Assembly (NCBI RefSeq): GCF_003056345.1
Contig: NZ_PYWB01000008.1
Coordinates: 124,001 to 188,000 of the forward strand
Origin: Devosia submarina
GTDB lineage: Bacteria > Pseudomonadota > Alphaproteobacteria > Rhizobiales > Devosiaceae
Direction: 5' to 3'
Length of the DNA: 64,000 bases
Numbering within the stretch: the first letter of the stretch is position 1; each line of letters begins with the position of its first letter. Shown here piece after piece: positions 1 to 9,006 of this stretch. The notes beneath the pieces are model-generated. The model did not search any database. It had not been told where the DNA came from and saw only the letters and a program-made list of their open reading frames with translations. Position numbers and translations under genes: made by a program.

Positions 1-118
1 CGTCGGCCCGGAAGCTGGCGAAGATCTTGAAGATCCCACATTCCTTGTCGACCCCGACGAAGCATCACCCGATGCGCCGCAGGACGACATAACGACCGAT
101 GGAACGGACACGCAATGA
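1..118 (+). CDS. C-terminal tail of an upstream protein (partial)
   Basis: The frame that starts at base 2 is open from the window edge to a TGA at 116-118. It encodes an acidic, Pro/Asp-rich tail of about 38 residues ending TDGTDTQ. The stop overlaps the pyk start by three bases (ATGA), so the two genes are probably translationally coupled. In related Hyphomicrobiales a DUF1036 membrane protein often precedes pyk. That identity is a guess from gene order, because no domain is visible in this fragment. Confidence 0.6.
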   Translation, partial: VGPEAGEDLEDPTFLVDPDEASPDAPQDDITTDGTDTQ

Positions 119-1554
119 GACGCTTGAGACGCGCTAAGATCCTCGCGACTTTGGGGCCAGCCAGCCACGAAGAAGAAATGATCGAGGAGCTGGCCAAGGC
201 TGGTGCTGATGTGTTCCGCATCAACATGAGCCATGCGAGCCACGAGCTTCTGCACCAGACCGTTGCGCGGATCCGGGCCGTTGAAAAGCGCCTCAACCAC
301 CCCTTGGGCATCCTGGTCGACCTTCAGGGTCCCAAGCTGCGCGTCTGGAAGTTCGCTGGTGGCTCGGTCAACCTCGTTGCGGGCCAGAAATTCACGCTCG
401 ACAGCCAAAAGGACGACAACGGCAATACCGAGCGCGTTTATCTGCCCCACCCCGAAATCATCGAAAGCGTCTCAGTCGGCGATCGCCTCCTGCTCGACGA
501 CGGCAAGCTTGCGCTCAAGGCTACCAAAGTCGGCAATGGCGCGATCGAAACCGAAGTGATCTATGGCGGCAAGCTAAGCGACAAGAAGGGCGTTTCTCTG
601 CCCGACACGCTCCTGCCCACCGGCGCCCTCACCGAAAAAGACCATGCGGACCTGCTCGAAGGTCTCAAGGCCGAAGCTGACTGGATCGCCCTCTCCTTTG
701 TGCAGCGCCCCGAAGACATCATCGATGTCCGCAAGATCGTGCAGGGCCGCGCTGGCGTCATGGCTAAAATCGAAAAGCCCCAGGCCATCGAGCGGCTTGA
801 GGAAATCGTCAAGCTCTCCGACGCCATCATGGTGGCGCGCGGTGATCTGGGCGTTGAACTGCCGCTTGAAACCGTTCCTGGGCTGCAGAAGCGCATGATC
901 CGTATGTGCCGCCGCTACGGCAAGCCGGTAGTGGTCGCGACGCAGATGCTGGAATCCATGATCACGGCGCCGGTCCCGACCCGCGCTGAGGTTTCCGACG
1001 TGTCCATCGCCGTCTTTGAAGGCGCTGACGCTATCATGCTTTCGGCTGAATCGGCTTCCGGCCAGTACCCGATTGAAGCGGTTTCCACCATGAACAAGGT
1101 GGCCGTGGCGGTTGAAGGCGATGCCAATTACCGCAACATCATCCGCGCCGCCCAGACCGAACCCGAAGCAACGGCCGCCGACGCCATCTCGGCCGCTACC
1201 CGCCAAGTCGCTGAAACGCTCGACCTTGCCGCTATCGTCACCTATACGGCGTCTGGCTCTACGGGCATCCGCGCCGCGCGTGAACGGCCAAGCAAGCCCA
1301 TCATTGTTCTTTCGCCCAATATGCGCACCATTCGTCGCATGTCGGTCGTCTGGGGCGTTCATTGCGTCCAGACCGAAGACGCCGTGTCGCTGGAAGACAT
1401 GGTCGATCGCGCCTGCGTCATCGCCTATCAGGAAGGCTTCGCCCGGCCTGGTGACCGCGTCGCCATCACCGCCGGCATTCCCCTGGGCACCCCTGGCGCT
1501 ACCAACATGCTGCGCATCGCGTTCGTTCGGCAGGACGGCGCCGGATCCAGCTAA
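115..1554 (+). CDS. pyk: Pyruvate kinase
   Basis: Converts phosphoenolpyruvate and ADP to pyruvate and ATP, the last step of glycolysis, in the cytosol. The 479 residues match the usual length. The N-terminus (RRAKILATLGPAS) is typical. The catalytic lysine lies in MAKIEKPQAIERL, the signature MVARGDLGVELP follows, and the C-terminal domain carries AIVTYTASGSTGIRAARERP. The ATG overlaps the stop of the upstream gene, and an intrinsic terminator follows 23 bases after the TAA, so this is the last gene of its transcript. A large antisense open frame here is a codon-bias shadow. Confidence 0.97.
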   Translation: MRRLRRAKILATLGPASHEEEMIEELAKAGADVFRINMSHASHELLHQTVARIRAVEKRLNHPLGILVDLQGPKLRVWKFAGGSVNLVAGQKFTLDSQKDDNGNTERVYLPHPEIIESVSVGDRLLLDDGKLALKATKVGNGAIETEVIYGGKLSDKKGVSLPDTLLPTGALTEKDHADLLEGLKAEADWIALSFVQRPEDIIDVRKIVQGRAGVMAKIEKPQAIERLEEIVKLSDAIMVARGDLGVELPLETVPGLQKRMIRMCRRYGKPVVVATQMLESMITAPVPTRAEVSDVSIAVFEGADAIMLSAESASGQYPIEAVSTMNKVAVAVEGDANYRNIIRAAQTEPEATAADAISAATRQVAETLDLAAIVTYTASGSTGIRAARERPSKPIIVLSPNMRTIRRMSVVWGVHCVQTEDAVSLEDMVDRACVIAYQEGFARPGDRVAITAGIPLGTPGATNMLRIAFVRQDGAGSS

Positions 1555-1577
1555 GCCGCTCAACAGCGAAACAAACA

Positions 1578-1602
1578 AAGGCCCGCCAAGTGCGGGCCTT
1601 TT
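1578..1602 (+). terminator. Intrinsic terminator of pyk
   Basis: The arms AAGGCCCGC (1578-1586) and GCGGGCCTT (1592-1600) form a 9-bp GC-rich stem with loop CAAGT, followed by a short T run. It lies 23 bases after the pyk stop. Confidence 0.85.
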
Positions 1603-1646
1603 CTATGGTGCATGAGAACAGCGCCGCACTGGGCAACGCCATTTGA

Positions 1647-2027
1647 TCAGCCGATGTAGATTTCGAGGTCGATCACGGGCCGTTCACCCTTCCGGATGCG
1701 AGTGGCGCTGCCATGGAGCTTGGCAAGACCGCTGTCCAACAAGGGAGCAACGAGCTTCCCGGTCGTGCCCGGGAGATAGCCAAGATGACGTTCTCCGGCG
1801 AGAACTGCCACAGCATGGGCTGGTTCGAACCGACGTTGCGGGTCTCGACGGAGCGTCAGGGGTGTACCAGGCATGAGATCTGCCATCGCGTTCGCGTCGA
1901 TCGAGGTCACGTAGCTGTCCATCAACTTGCGCGAACTGCCTCCTGCGGGAGACGAATTTGCCGCAGCAGACAAGGGCACTGTTGCCAGAGCCCCTACCCC
2001 TCCTGCAACAAAAGCGCGACGGTACAT
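1647..2027 (-). CDS. Exported HIRAN-domain protein
   Basis: A 126-residue protein. Residues 1-23 form a signal peptide with twin arginines (YRRAFV) before a hydrophobic stretch ending PLSAAAN, so Tat or Sec export is likely. Residues 48-123 read like a HIRAN domain: LTLRRDPQRRFEPAHAVAV, then GERHLGYLPG, then APLLDSG and a closing IDLEIYI. HIRAN domains normally bind DNA 3' ends inside helicases such as HLTF, so a stand-alone exported copy is unusual. The gene starts nine bases after the manganese catalase stop, so they share a transcript. Export and HIRAN calls are by eye; the function is unknown. Confidence 0.75.
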   Translation of the reverse strand: MYRRAFVAGGVGALATVPLSAAANSSPAGGSSRKLMDSYVTSIDANAMADLMPGTPLTLRRDPQRRFEPAHAVAVLAGERHLGYLPGTTGKLVAPLLDSGLAKLHGSATRIRKGERPVIDLEIYIG

Positions 2028-2036
2028 GATAGCCTC

Positions 2037-2861
2037 CTAGAGCTGTTCGGCTTGCGCACCCGTTCCGGGTCGTGCGAGGCCCAGATTGGGTTCTTCGCCA
2101 AGGGGTTCCATGTTGCGCGTTTCGAACGTTCCGTTCCCGTCGATTGATTCCCCTTCCGACCAGCGTCCCGGCGCCGGTTCGCTCCCGTCCTGCTTGAAGC
2201 CGAGATAGGAATAGCTGAACTCGCGTTTTTCTTCGTCCTGAGGATGGCTGTTGGGGATCGGGAACACTTCCGTTGCCCCGCCAAGCTCCTCAAGAGCCGC
2301 AAGCCATTGGTTCTGGTGCATGGTATCGCGAGCGATCAGGAACTGCAGCATGTCCTTCATTCCCGGATCGTCGGTCATGTTGTACAAGCGCACAGCCAGA
2401 ACGCGGCCTGTGGACTCGGCTGCGATATTGGAGGTCATGTCGGCCGCGATATTGCCGCTGGCATAGATATGGGACATGTCGAATGGCACGCCGTCCGAGT
2501 CGACCGGCATGGCCGAAAGCCCCGATGACAAGATGTTCTTGAGGTTCACGCCGCCCAGAACAGAGCCGGCGATCGGATCATCTGCCACTCGCTCCTGATC
2601 GCCAACCGGCGCGCCCTCAAGGTTTAGGGCAACCGCGGTAGCTAGCATTTCGATGTGCCCGAGCTCTTCGGTCGCCGTGTTCAGCAAAAGGTCGCGGAAC
2701 TTGGGATTGCCACGGGCACCCATGGCTTGAAAGAAATATTGCATGCAGACGCGAATTTCGCCTTCAACGCCGCCAATTGCCTGCTGGAGAGCACGCGCAA
2801 AAACAGGATCGGGGCGTTCAACTCGTACGGGATACTGCAGCTTACCGTCTGTGTAGAACAT
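2037..2861 (-). CDS. Manganese catalase
   Basis: Non-haem catalase that breaks down hydrogen peroxide at a di-manganese centre, 274 residues. The expected ligands can be placed almost exactly as in the Lactobacillus plantarum enzyme: E35 (VEGEI), E66 and H69 (EELGH), E149 (AAES) and H182 (DTMHQNQW). The C-terminal tail (SYLGFKQDGSEPAPGRWSEG) resembles the usual subunit-wrapping tail. It is the first gene of a two-gene operon with the HIRAN protein. No peroxide-regulator site was recognised upstream. Confidence 0.95.
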   Translation of the reverse strand: MFYTDGKLQYPVRVERPDPVFARALQQAIGGVEGEIRVCMQYFFQAMGARGNPKFRDLLLNTATEELGHIEMLATAVALNLEGAPVGDQERVADDPIAGSVLGGVNLKNILSSGLSAMPVDSDGVPFDMSHIYASGNIAADMTSNIAAESTGRVLAVRLYNMTDDPGMKDMLQFLIARDTMHQNQWLAALEELGGATEVFPIPNSHPQDEEKREFSYSYLGFKQDGSEPAPGRWSEGESIDGNGTFETRNMEPLGEEPNLGLARPGTGAQAEQL

Positions 2862-3051
2862 GGGGACGACTCCTTGGTTGTCCCGTCCGCAATACCTGCG
2901 CTCCGGCTCGGTTGCCGGGCAGTCACAAGTTAATAGACCTTAACCTCGGCTCTACGCTGCGGATGCCCACCCCGCCGGAGCTCAATAGCGCCATAGCGCA
3001 GTTGGCGAAACTCACCTGCACCACCTGTCGTGAATAGCATGCCAGACAAAA

Positions 3052-3072
3052 CAAAGCCCGCTTGCGCGGGCT
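3052..3072 (-). terminator. Intrinsic terminator of rpmJ
   Basis: On the minus strand AGCCCGC, a four-base loop and GCGGGCT form a 7-bp stem followed by TTGTTTTG. It sits 28 bases past the rpmJ stop codon and before the catalase operon. Confidence 0.75.
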
Positions 3073-3099
3073 CTGTCATTCTACTCTGTCGCGGAACGC

Positions 3100-3225
3100 T
3101 TAGCCCTGACGGGCCTTGAAGCGCTTGTCCACCTTGTTGATGATGTACACCCGGCCGCGACGGCGGACGAGCTTGTTCGCGCGGTGGCGAGTCATCAGCG
3201 CCTTCAGCGAGTTGCGGATCTTCAT
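3100..3225 (-). CDS. rpmJ: 50S ribosomal protein L36, cysteine-free form
   Basis: A 41-residue basic protein from [15 protein letters not shown] to DKRFKARQG. This is the longer L36 variant without the four zinc-binding Cys/His residues of the classical 37-residue form. Such C- paralogues are common in alphaproteobacteria and are free of zinc. The start is the only ATG in frame near the conserved N-terminus. The gene is monocistronic with its own terminator. It is too small for most automatic gene lists. Confidence 0.95.
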   Translation of the reverse strand: MKIRNSLKALMTRHRANKLVRRRGRVYIINKVDKRFKARQG

Positions 3226-3433
3226 CGGTATATCCTCGGGTCAAATAAAAGGGGCGCCAAGGCGCCCGAAACTTGTGCGTCTTCATAGGGAAATTGCGCG
3301 GGGCTGTCAACGCGGCAGAACGGCCAATTTTACCCTTTTCCCTGAGTAACCCGCACGTCACCTGATCTTGTTCCCCCTAAGTCGCCCTCATGCTCAGCAC
3401 AAGGAGCCACAAGGGCGTCGCACCATCCAGCCG

Positions 3434-4453
3434 CTATACTCCGAGCACCGCTTCCTCAGGCACTTCGATCTCGCGCCAGCGATGGCAAGCCACCAGCCTG
3501 TTATCCTCGATCGTCTCGAGCGGCGGGCGGTGTTCAGCGCAATAGGGCTTGGCAAAGCGGCAGCGCGTGCGGAACGTGCAGCCCGAAGGCGGGTTGATCG
3601 GCGATGGGATTTCGCCCTTGAGCGCGTCGATATTTCGCTGTCGCGCCAGTCGAGGATCGGGGATCGGCACCGCCGTCAGCAGCGCCCGTGTGTAGGGATG
3701 GCGCGGCCCATCATAGATCTCGTCGCCCGTCGCCAGCTCCACGATCCGCCCCAAATACAGCACCAGGATGCGGTCCGAAACGTGCCGCACGACGCTCAGA
3801 TTATGTGAGATAAAGATCAGCGTCAGCCCGAACTCATCTTTGAGTTCGCTCAGGAGATTAAGGATTTGCGCTTGGATCGAAACGTCCAGCGCCGATACCG
3901 GCTCATCGCAAACGATCAGCTTGGGCTCGGTGATCAGCGCCCGGGCGATTCCGATACGCTGCGCCTGCCCGCCCGAAAACTCGTGCGGATAGCGGTTGAT
4001 CATTTCAGGGAGCAAGCCCACCGCTTCCATGATCTTGAGCACGCGCCCGCGCCGCTGCTCCTTGTTGAGCTCGGGCCGCAATGTGCGCAGCGGATCGGCA
4101 ATGATCTCGCCCACCGTCATGCGTGGATTGAGTGAAGCCAGCGGATCCTGGAAAATGATCTGCAAATCCGCGCGGCGCTTGCGCATTTCTTCGGCCGGCA
4201 GCTTGGTCAGATCCTGCCCCAGCCACAGCACCTGCCCTTCATCGGGGCTCAACAGCTGCAGGATGCAACGACCAAGCGTGGACTTCCCACACCCGCTCTC
4301 GCCCACAATGCCCAGCGTCTCGCCCTTGCGAATAGAGAAATTGATGTTCTCCAAAGCCGTCAGCGTCAGCGGTCGGCTGAACAGCCCCCCTGCCACCGAG
4401 AAGGTTTTCCTGAGATCGCGGATCTCAAGCAGATTGATCGGGGTCTGGTCCAT
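3434..4453 (-). CDS. oppF: Peptide ABC transporter ATP-binding protein (OppF/DppF type)
   Basis: One of the two ATPases that drive oligopeptide or dipeptide import. The 339 residues contain Walker A (GESGCGKST), the signature FSGGQAQR, Walker B (LIVCDEPVSALD) and the C-terminal OppF extension with a CTFRTRCRFAKPYC cysteine pattern that may bind an Fe-S cluster. The start MDQTPINLLEI at 4453 was chosen over an upstream frame extension because its ATG overlaps the oppD stop (TGATG), the usual coupling in this operon. Substrate specificity, peptide or other, cannot be read from the ATPase. Confidence 0.92.
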   Translation of the reverse strand: MDQTPINLLEIRDLRKTFSVAGGLFSRPLTLTALENINFSIRKGETLGIVGESGCGKSTLGRCILQLLSPDEGQVLWLGQDLTKLPAEEMRKRRADLQIIFQDPLASLNPRMTVGEIIADPLRTLRPELNKEQRRGRVLKIMEAVGLLPEMINRYPHEFSGGQAQRIGIARALITEPKLIVCDEPVSALDVSIQAQILNLLSELKDEFGLTLIFISHNLSVVRHVSDRILVLYLGRIVELATGDEIYDGPRHPYTRALLTAVPIPDPRLARQRNIDALKGEIPSPINPPSGCTFRTRCRFAKPYCAEHRPPLETIEDNRLVACHRWREIEVPEEAVLGV

Positions 4454-5436
4454 CAGGCGACCTTTCCATAGGCCATGGGCCCTTCGTAATGGCAGGCTTT
4501 CTCCCGCCCGTTTTCCGTTGGCGCCAGAGGCGGCCGCTCCACAAGGCACCGATCAAACGCAAAGGCACAGCGCGGGTTGAACGAGCACCCTTTGGGCAGG
4601 TTCTCAAGGCTTGGCGGCAGGCCTTGGATCGGGTCGAGCCGTTCGGCGCGCTTTGCGATATGGGGCGTCGAATGCAAGAGCCCGAGTGTGTAAGGGTGGT
4701 GCGGATCGTAGAACAAATCGTCCGTCGTGCCCTTTTCCACAGCACGCCCGCCATACATCACCATCATCCGGTCGGCGACGCCGGCTACGACCCCCAGATC
4801 ATGGGTGATCAGAACCAGCGCCGTGCCGAAATCCTCGGTTAGGGACTTGAATAGATCAAGCATTTGCGCCTGCACGGTCACATCCAGCGCCGTGGTCGGC
4901 TCGTCCGCGATCAGGATCTTTGGCTGGCAAAGAAGCGCCATCGCGATCATCACGCGCTGCCGCATGCCGCCCGAAAGCTCGTGCGGATAGGCATTGGCGC
5001 GCTTGGCCGGTTCAGGGATGCCCACCCGCTCCAGCATTTCGGTTGCAGCTTGAACGGCCTTGTCCCGCTCAAATCCCCGGTGTTTGACCAGCACTTCGCC
5101 CAGCTGCGTCTTGATCTTGAGCGTGGGATTAAGGCTCGTCATCGGGTCCTGGAAGATCATGGCAATGTCCTTGCCACGATGCTTGTCCAACTGGTTGGGC
5201 TCCATGCCGATGAGGTTGATGTCCTCCATCATGGCGCGCCCACCGGCTCGCCCGTTTTTGGCCAGCAGCCCCATGATGGCGAGAAAGGCCTGGCTCTTGC
5301 CCGAACCCGACTCCCCCACCACGGCAAGTGTTTCACCTTGTGCCAGGGAAAAGTTCATCTCCCGCACGGCATGCACTTCGCTGTTGTGCAATGCAAAGGT
5401 GACGGACATGTCTTCCACGTGAAGAACTTGTTTCAT
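4453..5436 (-). CDS. oppD: Peptide ABC transporter ATP-binding protein (OppD/DppD type)
   Basis: Partner ATPase of OppF, 327 residues. Walker A is GESGSGKSQ, the signature LSGGMRQR, Walker B ILIADEPTTALD, and the C-terminal extension holds CSFNPRCAFAFDRC. The start is taken as ATG at 5436; a TTG immediately before it (5439) also abuts the oppC stop but has no better ribosome site. Serine replaces the usual threonine after the Walker A lysine-serine (GKSQ), which is common in OppD. It is the fourth gene of the opp transcript. Confidence 0.92.
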   Translation of the reverse strand: MKQVLHVEDMSVTFALHNSEVHAVREMNFSLAQGETLAVVGESGSGKSQAFLAIMGLLAKNGRAGGRAMMEDINLIGMEPNQLDKHRGKDIAMIFQDPMTSLNPTLKIKTQLGEVLVKHRGFERDKAVQAATEMLERVGIPEPAKRANAYPHELSGGMRQRVMIAMALLCQPKILIADEPTTALDVTVQAQMLDLFKSLTEDFGTALVLITHDLGVVAGVADRMMVMYGGRAVEKGTTDDLFYDPHHPYTLGLLHSTPHIAKRAERLDPIQGLPPSLENLPKGCSFNPRCAFAFDRCLVERPPLAPTENGREKACHYEGPMAYGKVA

Positions 5437-5439
5437 CAA

Positions 5440-6360
5440 TCAACGATCCTTGGGGTCGAGAGCATCGCGCAGGCCGTCGCCGATATAGGTGAGGCACAGC
5501 AGCAGCGTCACCAGCACCACGGCGGGCCCGATCAGCATCCACGGCAGTGTCTCTGCCACTGGTGAACCGAATGAGATCAGCGTGCCCAAAGATGTCTGCG
5601 GTTCCTGCACCCCCAGGCCCAGATAGGAAAGAAAACTCTCCGTGAGGATGATCTCGGGCACGGTCAGCGTCGCGTAGATCACCACGGGCCCGGTCAGATT
5701 GGGAACGATATGGCGCATGATGATGGTCCAGGGCTTGGCGCCGCCCGCCTTGGCCGCTTCCACGAACTCGCGTTCCTTGATCGACAGCGTCTGCCCGCGC
5801 ACGATGCGCGCCATGGTCAGCCATTCCAGGCACCCGATGCCCACGAACAGCAGTACCGGATTGCGCCCGAAGATCACGACGAGGATGATCACGAACAAGA
5901 TATAGGGCAGCGCATACATGATATCGACAAAGCGCATCATCACCGCATCGACCTTGCCGCCGAAATAACCGGCCACAGCTCCGTAGATTACCCCGATGAA
6001 CACCGAAACGAGCGTAGCCACCCCGGCCACGATCAGGCTCATCTGCGTGCCCTGCATGATGCGAGCCAGCATGTCACGGCCGTTCTGGTCGGTGCCGGCA
6101 AAGTGCCCGGCCTCGAAGTCGGGGCCCTGGCGGATATTGTTCCAGTCGATCTTGTCATAGGTCCAGGGCAGCAGATACGGCCCGACAAATGCAAAAAGGA
6201 TAATGAACCCGACCACGAAAACCGACAGCACAGCGGCCTTGTTGCGGACCAGGCGCCGCACGGCGTCCTGTGTCAGCGAACGGCCCTTGGGCGCATCCAG
6301 CGTTTCGAGCCTGTTGGCGTATTCGGTGAGGACGGCGTCCTTGCCAGTGATCCCGGCCAT
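5440..6360 (-). CDS. oppC: Peptide ABC transporter permease (OppC/DppC type)
   Basis: Inner-membrane permease of 306 residues. The N-terminal cytoplasmic segment (LTQDAVRRLVRNKAAVLS) precedes the first membrane helix, and the EAA loop reads EFVEAAKAGGAKPWTIIMRHIVPN, where the ATPases dock. The start MAGITGKDAV at 6360 is fixed by the ATGA overlap with the oppB stop. A longer open frame upstream runs antisense-free through oppB coding sequence and is not used. Confidence 0.93.
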   Translation of the reverse strand: MAGITGKDAVLTEYANRLETLDAPKGRSLTQDAVRRLVRNKAAVLSVFVVGFIILFAFVGPYLLPWTYDKIDWNNIRQGPDFEAGHFAGTDQNGRDMLARIMQGTQMSLIVAGVATLVSVFIGVIYGAVAGYFGGKVDAVMMRFVDIMYALPYILFVIILVVIFGRNPVLLFVGIGCLEWLTMARIVRGQTLSIKEREFVEAAKAGGAKPWTIIMRHIVPNLTGPVVIYATLTVPEIILTESFLSYLGLGVQEPQTSLGTLISFGSPVAETLPWMLIGPAVVLVTLLLCLTYIGDGLRDALDPKDR

Positions 6361-7283
6361 CAGCTGTACCTCACCTTGGGATCGAGCCAGGCATAGATGA
6401 CGTCGACCAGAAGGTTCACCGCCAGGATGATAAACATGTACAAAATCGTTGTTCCCAGCACGAGGCCGTAGTCGCGGTTCAGCGCGGCGCTGATGAAATA
6501 CTTCCCGATCCCGGGCAGAGCGAATACCTGCTCCACAACAAGCGAACCCGTCAGCAGGTAGGACAGCCCCGGACCCAGATAGCTCACCACGGGTAACAAG
6601 GCCGGCTTGATGGCATGCCTTGCCAGGATCAGGCGCTGGCCCAAGCCCTTGGATTTGGCGGTGCGCACATAATTGGTGCCCAGCACCTCGATCATCGACC
6701 CACGCATCAACCGAGCCGTTCGCCCCGCATGGGGCAGCACCAGCACCGTGATCGGCAACACCAGATGCGCCAGCGATCCGTTCTGCCAACCGCCAGCCGG
6801 GAACCAGTCCAGATACACCCCGAACACCAATTGCATGATGGCGGCCATCAAAAAGTTGGGCACCACAAGCCCGATCATCACCAGGAAGACCAGCACATAG
6901 TCTGGCCACTTGTTCTGGTTGACCGCGGAAAGCGCACCGGCAACAAGCCCCACGATCGTGCCGATGATGAAGGCCGAAAAGCCCAGCATCAGGGTAAAGG
7001 GCAAGCCGATCCACAGCATCTGGGCGACGGTGAAGTCGTTATAGACCATTGATGGTCCAAAATCGCCCTGCAGCAGCCGGCCCACATAGATGAAATATTG
7101 CTGGATCAAGGGCAGGTCGAGATTGTAGTGCGCGCGCAGATTGGCGAGGGTTGTCGGCGGCAGCGCGCGTTCACCATCAAAGGGACCGCCGGGCGCCAGC
7201 CGCAGAATGAAAAAACAGGCAGTAACGGCAATCAGCGCTATCGGGATCGCCGACAGCACGCGCCGCGTCACATATCCAACCAT
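6360..7283 (-). CDS. oppB: Peptide ABC transporter permease (OppB/DppB type)
   Basis: Inner-membrane permease of 307 residues with the family N-terminus MVGYVTRRVLSAIPIALI and RLAPGGPFDGERALPP after the first helix. The EAA motif is NYVRTAKSKGLGQRLILARH. The start at 7283 was chosen because translation upstream of it would run through the oppA-oppB hairpin region. It overlaps oppC by four bases and is the first gene after that hairpin. Confidence 0.93.
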   Translation of the reverse strand: MVGYVTRRVLSAIPIALIAVTACFFILRLAPGGPFDGERALPPTTLANLRAHYNLDLPLIQQYFIYVGRLLQGDFGPSMVYNDFTVAQMLWIGLPFTLMLGFSAFIIGTIVGLVAGALSAVNQNKWPDYVLVFLVMIGLVVPNFLMAAIMQLVFGVYLDWFPAGGWQNGSLAHLVLPITVLVLPHAGRTARLMRGSMIEVLGTNYVRTAKSKGLGQRLILARHAIKPALLPVVSYLGPGLSYLLTGSLVVEQVFALPGIGKYFISAALNRDYGLVLGTTILYMFIILAVNLLVDVIYAWLDPKVRYS

Positions 7284-7335
7284 GGACGAGGACCTTTCAC
7301 ATTCACCTGCGCGGCTGTTTTTGCGGGCCGATGAA

Positions 7336-7374
7336 CAAAAATGCGGCGCCGCCCCTCCCAAGGGGCGACGCCGC
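7336..7374 (-). terminator. Hairpin with U tract between oppA and oppB (partial terminator)
   Basis: On the minus strand a 14-bp GC stem with one mismatch, arms GCGGCG (7343-7348) paired to CGCCGC (7369-7374) and inner CGCCCCT paired to AGGGGCG, is followed by ATTTTTGTTC. It lies between the oppA stop (7390) and the oppB start (7283). The likely role is partial termination, giving more binding protein than membrane components, and protection of the oppA mRNA 3' end. Confidence 0.75.
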
Positions 7375-7389
7375 GGATTGAGTTGAAGC

Positions 7390-9006
7390 CTACTCGGACT
7401 TGCTCAGCCAGCGCGTGCGGTGGATATCCGACGCGTTGTTGACGAAGCCGGTGACCTTTGGCGACACCACGTTCTGGGCGATGTACCAGTAGATCGGGAA
7501 GGCGGCGGTTTCATCCATGGCGATCTTTTCAGCCTGCCCGAGCAGCTTGGCGCGTGCGGCCAGATCCTGTTCGGTGCTGGCCTGATCCATCAGGGAGTCG
7601 AACTCTTCGTTCGAATATCGGCCGTAATTGTTGCCCCAGTTCATGGTGCCTTCCTGCCTGATGCCGGTGCGCAGCAGGTCAAGCGTGTTGGAAGGGTCCG
7701 AATAATCGAGCAGCCAGCCGGCGCGACCGACCTCGAAGTCACCGGCACGCAGCGCATCATAGTGCACGGCGGTTTCGGAGTTGAACAACTCGGTCTTGAC
7801 GCCGATCTGCTCCCACATGGACGCAATAGCGACGGCAACACGCTGATGGTTGTCGTTGGTGTTGTACTTCAGTTGCAGAGAAAGCGGGCTGGACGAGGTA
7901 TAGCCCAGGCCTTCCATGATCGACTTGGCTTCCGCCACGCGCTCTTCATAGGAGAGGCCGATCCATTCGGGCTGGTAGGGCTCGACGCCTTCATAATTGG
8001 CCGTGCCTTCAGGCACCCAGCCATAGGCCGGCAGTTCGCCCGTGCCGAGCACGCCTGGCCCGATCACGTCGCGATTGATGGCCATGGACAATGCCTTGCG
8101 CACATCGGGATTGTTGAAGGGCTCTTTTTCCTGGTTGATCACATAATAATAGATGCCCAGGAACGGAGCGAAATAGTCCTGACCCGGCAGATTGGTCTTG
8201 ATCCACTCAGCCTGGTCGGCGGGAATATCGACAAGGATATCGTATTCACCGGCACGATAGCGCGACAGGGCTGCCGCCAGATCGTCCTGCACGAAATAGT
8301 TCACTTCGTCGATCTGAACGTTCTCGGCGTCCCAATAAGTCTCGGACTTGACCGACTTGATGTAGCTGCCCGGCACCCACTCGGTGGGGGTGTAAGGGCC
8401 GTTGGAGACGATGTTCTCGACCTGGGTCCAGTTATTGCCGACCTTCTCGATCACGTGCTTTGGCACGGGATAGGCGGTGTAGTGGGTCAGCGCCTGCAGG
8501 AAGAAGGGGGTTGGGCCTTCGAGGGTAATCTCGACCGTCCTGTCATCGAGCGCCTTGACGCCCAGCTCGTTGAAATCGGTGATGGTGCCATCCGAAATTT
8601 CCGAGCCATTCTTGATCGGGAACTGCAGATAGGCGTAGTCCGAAGCTGTCTTGGGATCAAACAGGCGCTGGAAGGCGAAAACGAAGTCTTCCGCCGTTAC
8701 CGGCTCACCATCGGACCACTGGATACCATCACGCAGCTTGAAGGTATAAACCAGGCCATCATCGGAGATGGTGTAGCTTTCCGCTTGCCCGGGAATGGCT
8801 TCGGCATTGGCATCTTCGGTCATCAGGCCTTCGATGTAGTCGCCGATGATGCGGTTTTCCCAGTCGCCAGAAGCCTGGTGCGGGTCGATCGAGCCGGGTT
8901 CCGAGCCGTTCATCATGTTGAGCGTAACGGCCGAAGCCGCTGTGCTCATCAGCAGCGCCATGGCGCCGGCGGTCGCTACCGCGGTCAACGTTTGCGTGAA
9001 TTTCAT
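7390..9006 (-). CDS. oppA: Peptide ABC transporter substrate-binding protein (OppA type, SBP_bac_5)
   Basis: Periplasmic binding protein of 538 residues. A Sec signal peptide (MKFTQTLTAVATAGAMALLMSTAASA) is followed by family landmarks: NGSEPGSIDPHQASG, a hinge region around NGPYTPTEWVPGSYI, and YYYVINQEKEPFNNPDVRKALSMAINR. It sits at the head of the oppABCDF transcript. The family takes up oligopeptides, and some members bind murein peptides or other solutes, so the ligand is open. About 150 bases upstream is a site resembling those of the nearby fad genes. Confidence 0.93.
   Translation of the reverse strand: MKFTQTLTAVATAGAMALLMSTAASAVTLNMMNGSEPGSIDPHQASGDWENRIIGDYIEGLMTEDANAEAIPGQAESYTISDDGLVYTFKLRDGIQWSDGEPVTAEDFVFAFQRLFDPKTASDYAYLQFPIKNGSEISDGTITDFNELGVKALDDRTVEITLEGPTPFFLQALTHYTAYPVPKHVIEKVGNNWTQVENIVSNGPYTPTEWVPGSYIKSVKSETYWDAENVQIDEVNYFVQDDLAAALSRYRAGEYDILVDIPADQAEWIKTNLPGQDYFAPFLGIYYYVINQEKEPFNNPDVRKALSMAINRDVIGPGVLGTGELPAYGWVPEGTANYEGVEPYQPEWIGLSYEERVAEAKSIMEGLGYTSSSPLSLQLKYNTNDNHQRVAVAIASMWEQIGVKTELFNSETAVHYDALRAGDFEVGRAGWLLDYSDPSNTLDLLRTGIRQEGTMNWGNNYGRYSNEEFDSLMDQASTEQDLAARAKLLGQAEKIAMDETAAFPIYWYIAQNVVSPKVTGFVNNASDIHRTRWLSKSE

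Noticed and set aside
574..1578. A 334-codon antisense open frame over pyk
   Set aside because: It mirrors the third-position GC bias of pyk, has low-complexity His/Arg/Asp content and no recognisable domain.
2930..3361. A 143-codon open frame across rpmJ
   Set aside because: It is out of frame with rpmJ, spans that gene's terminator and has no ribosome site or domain.
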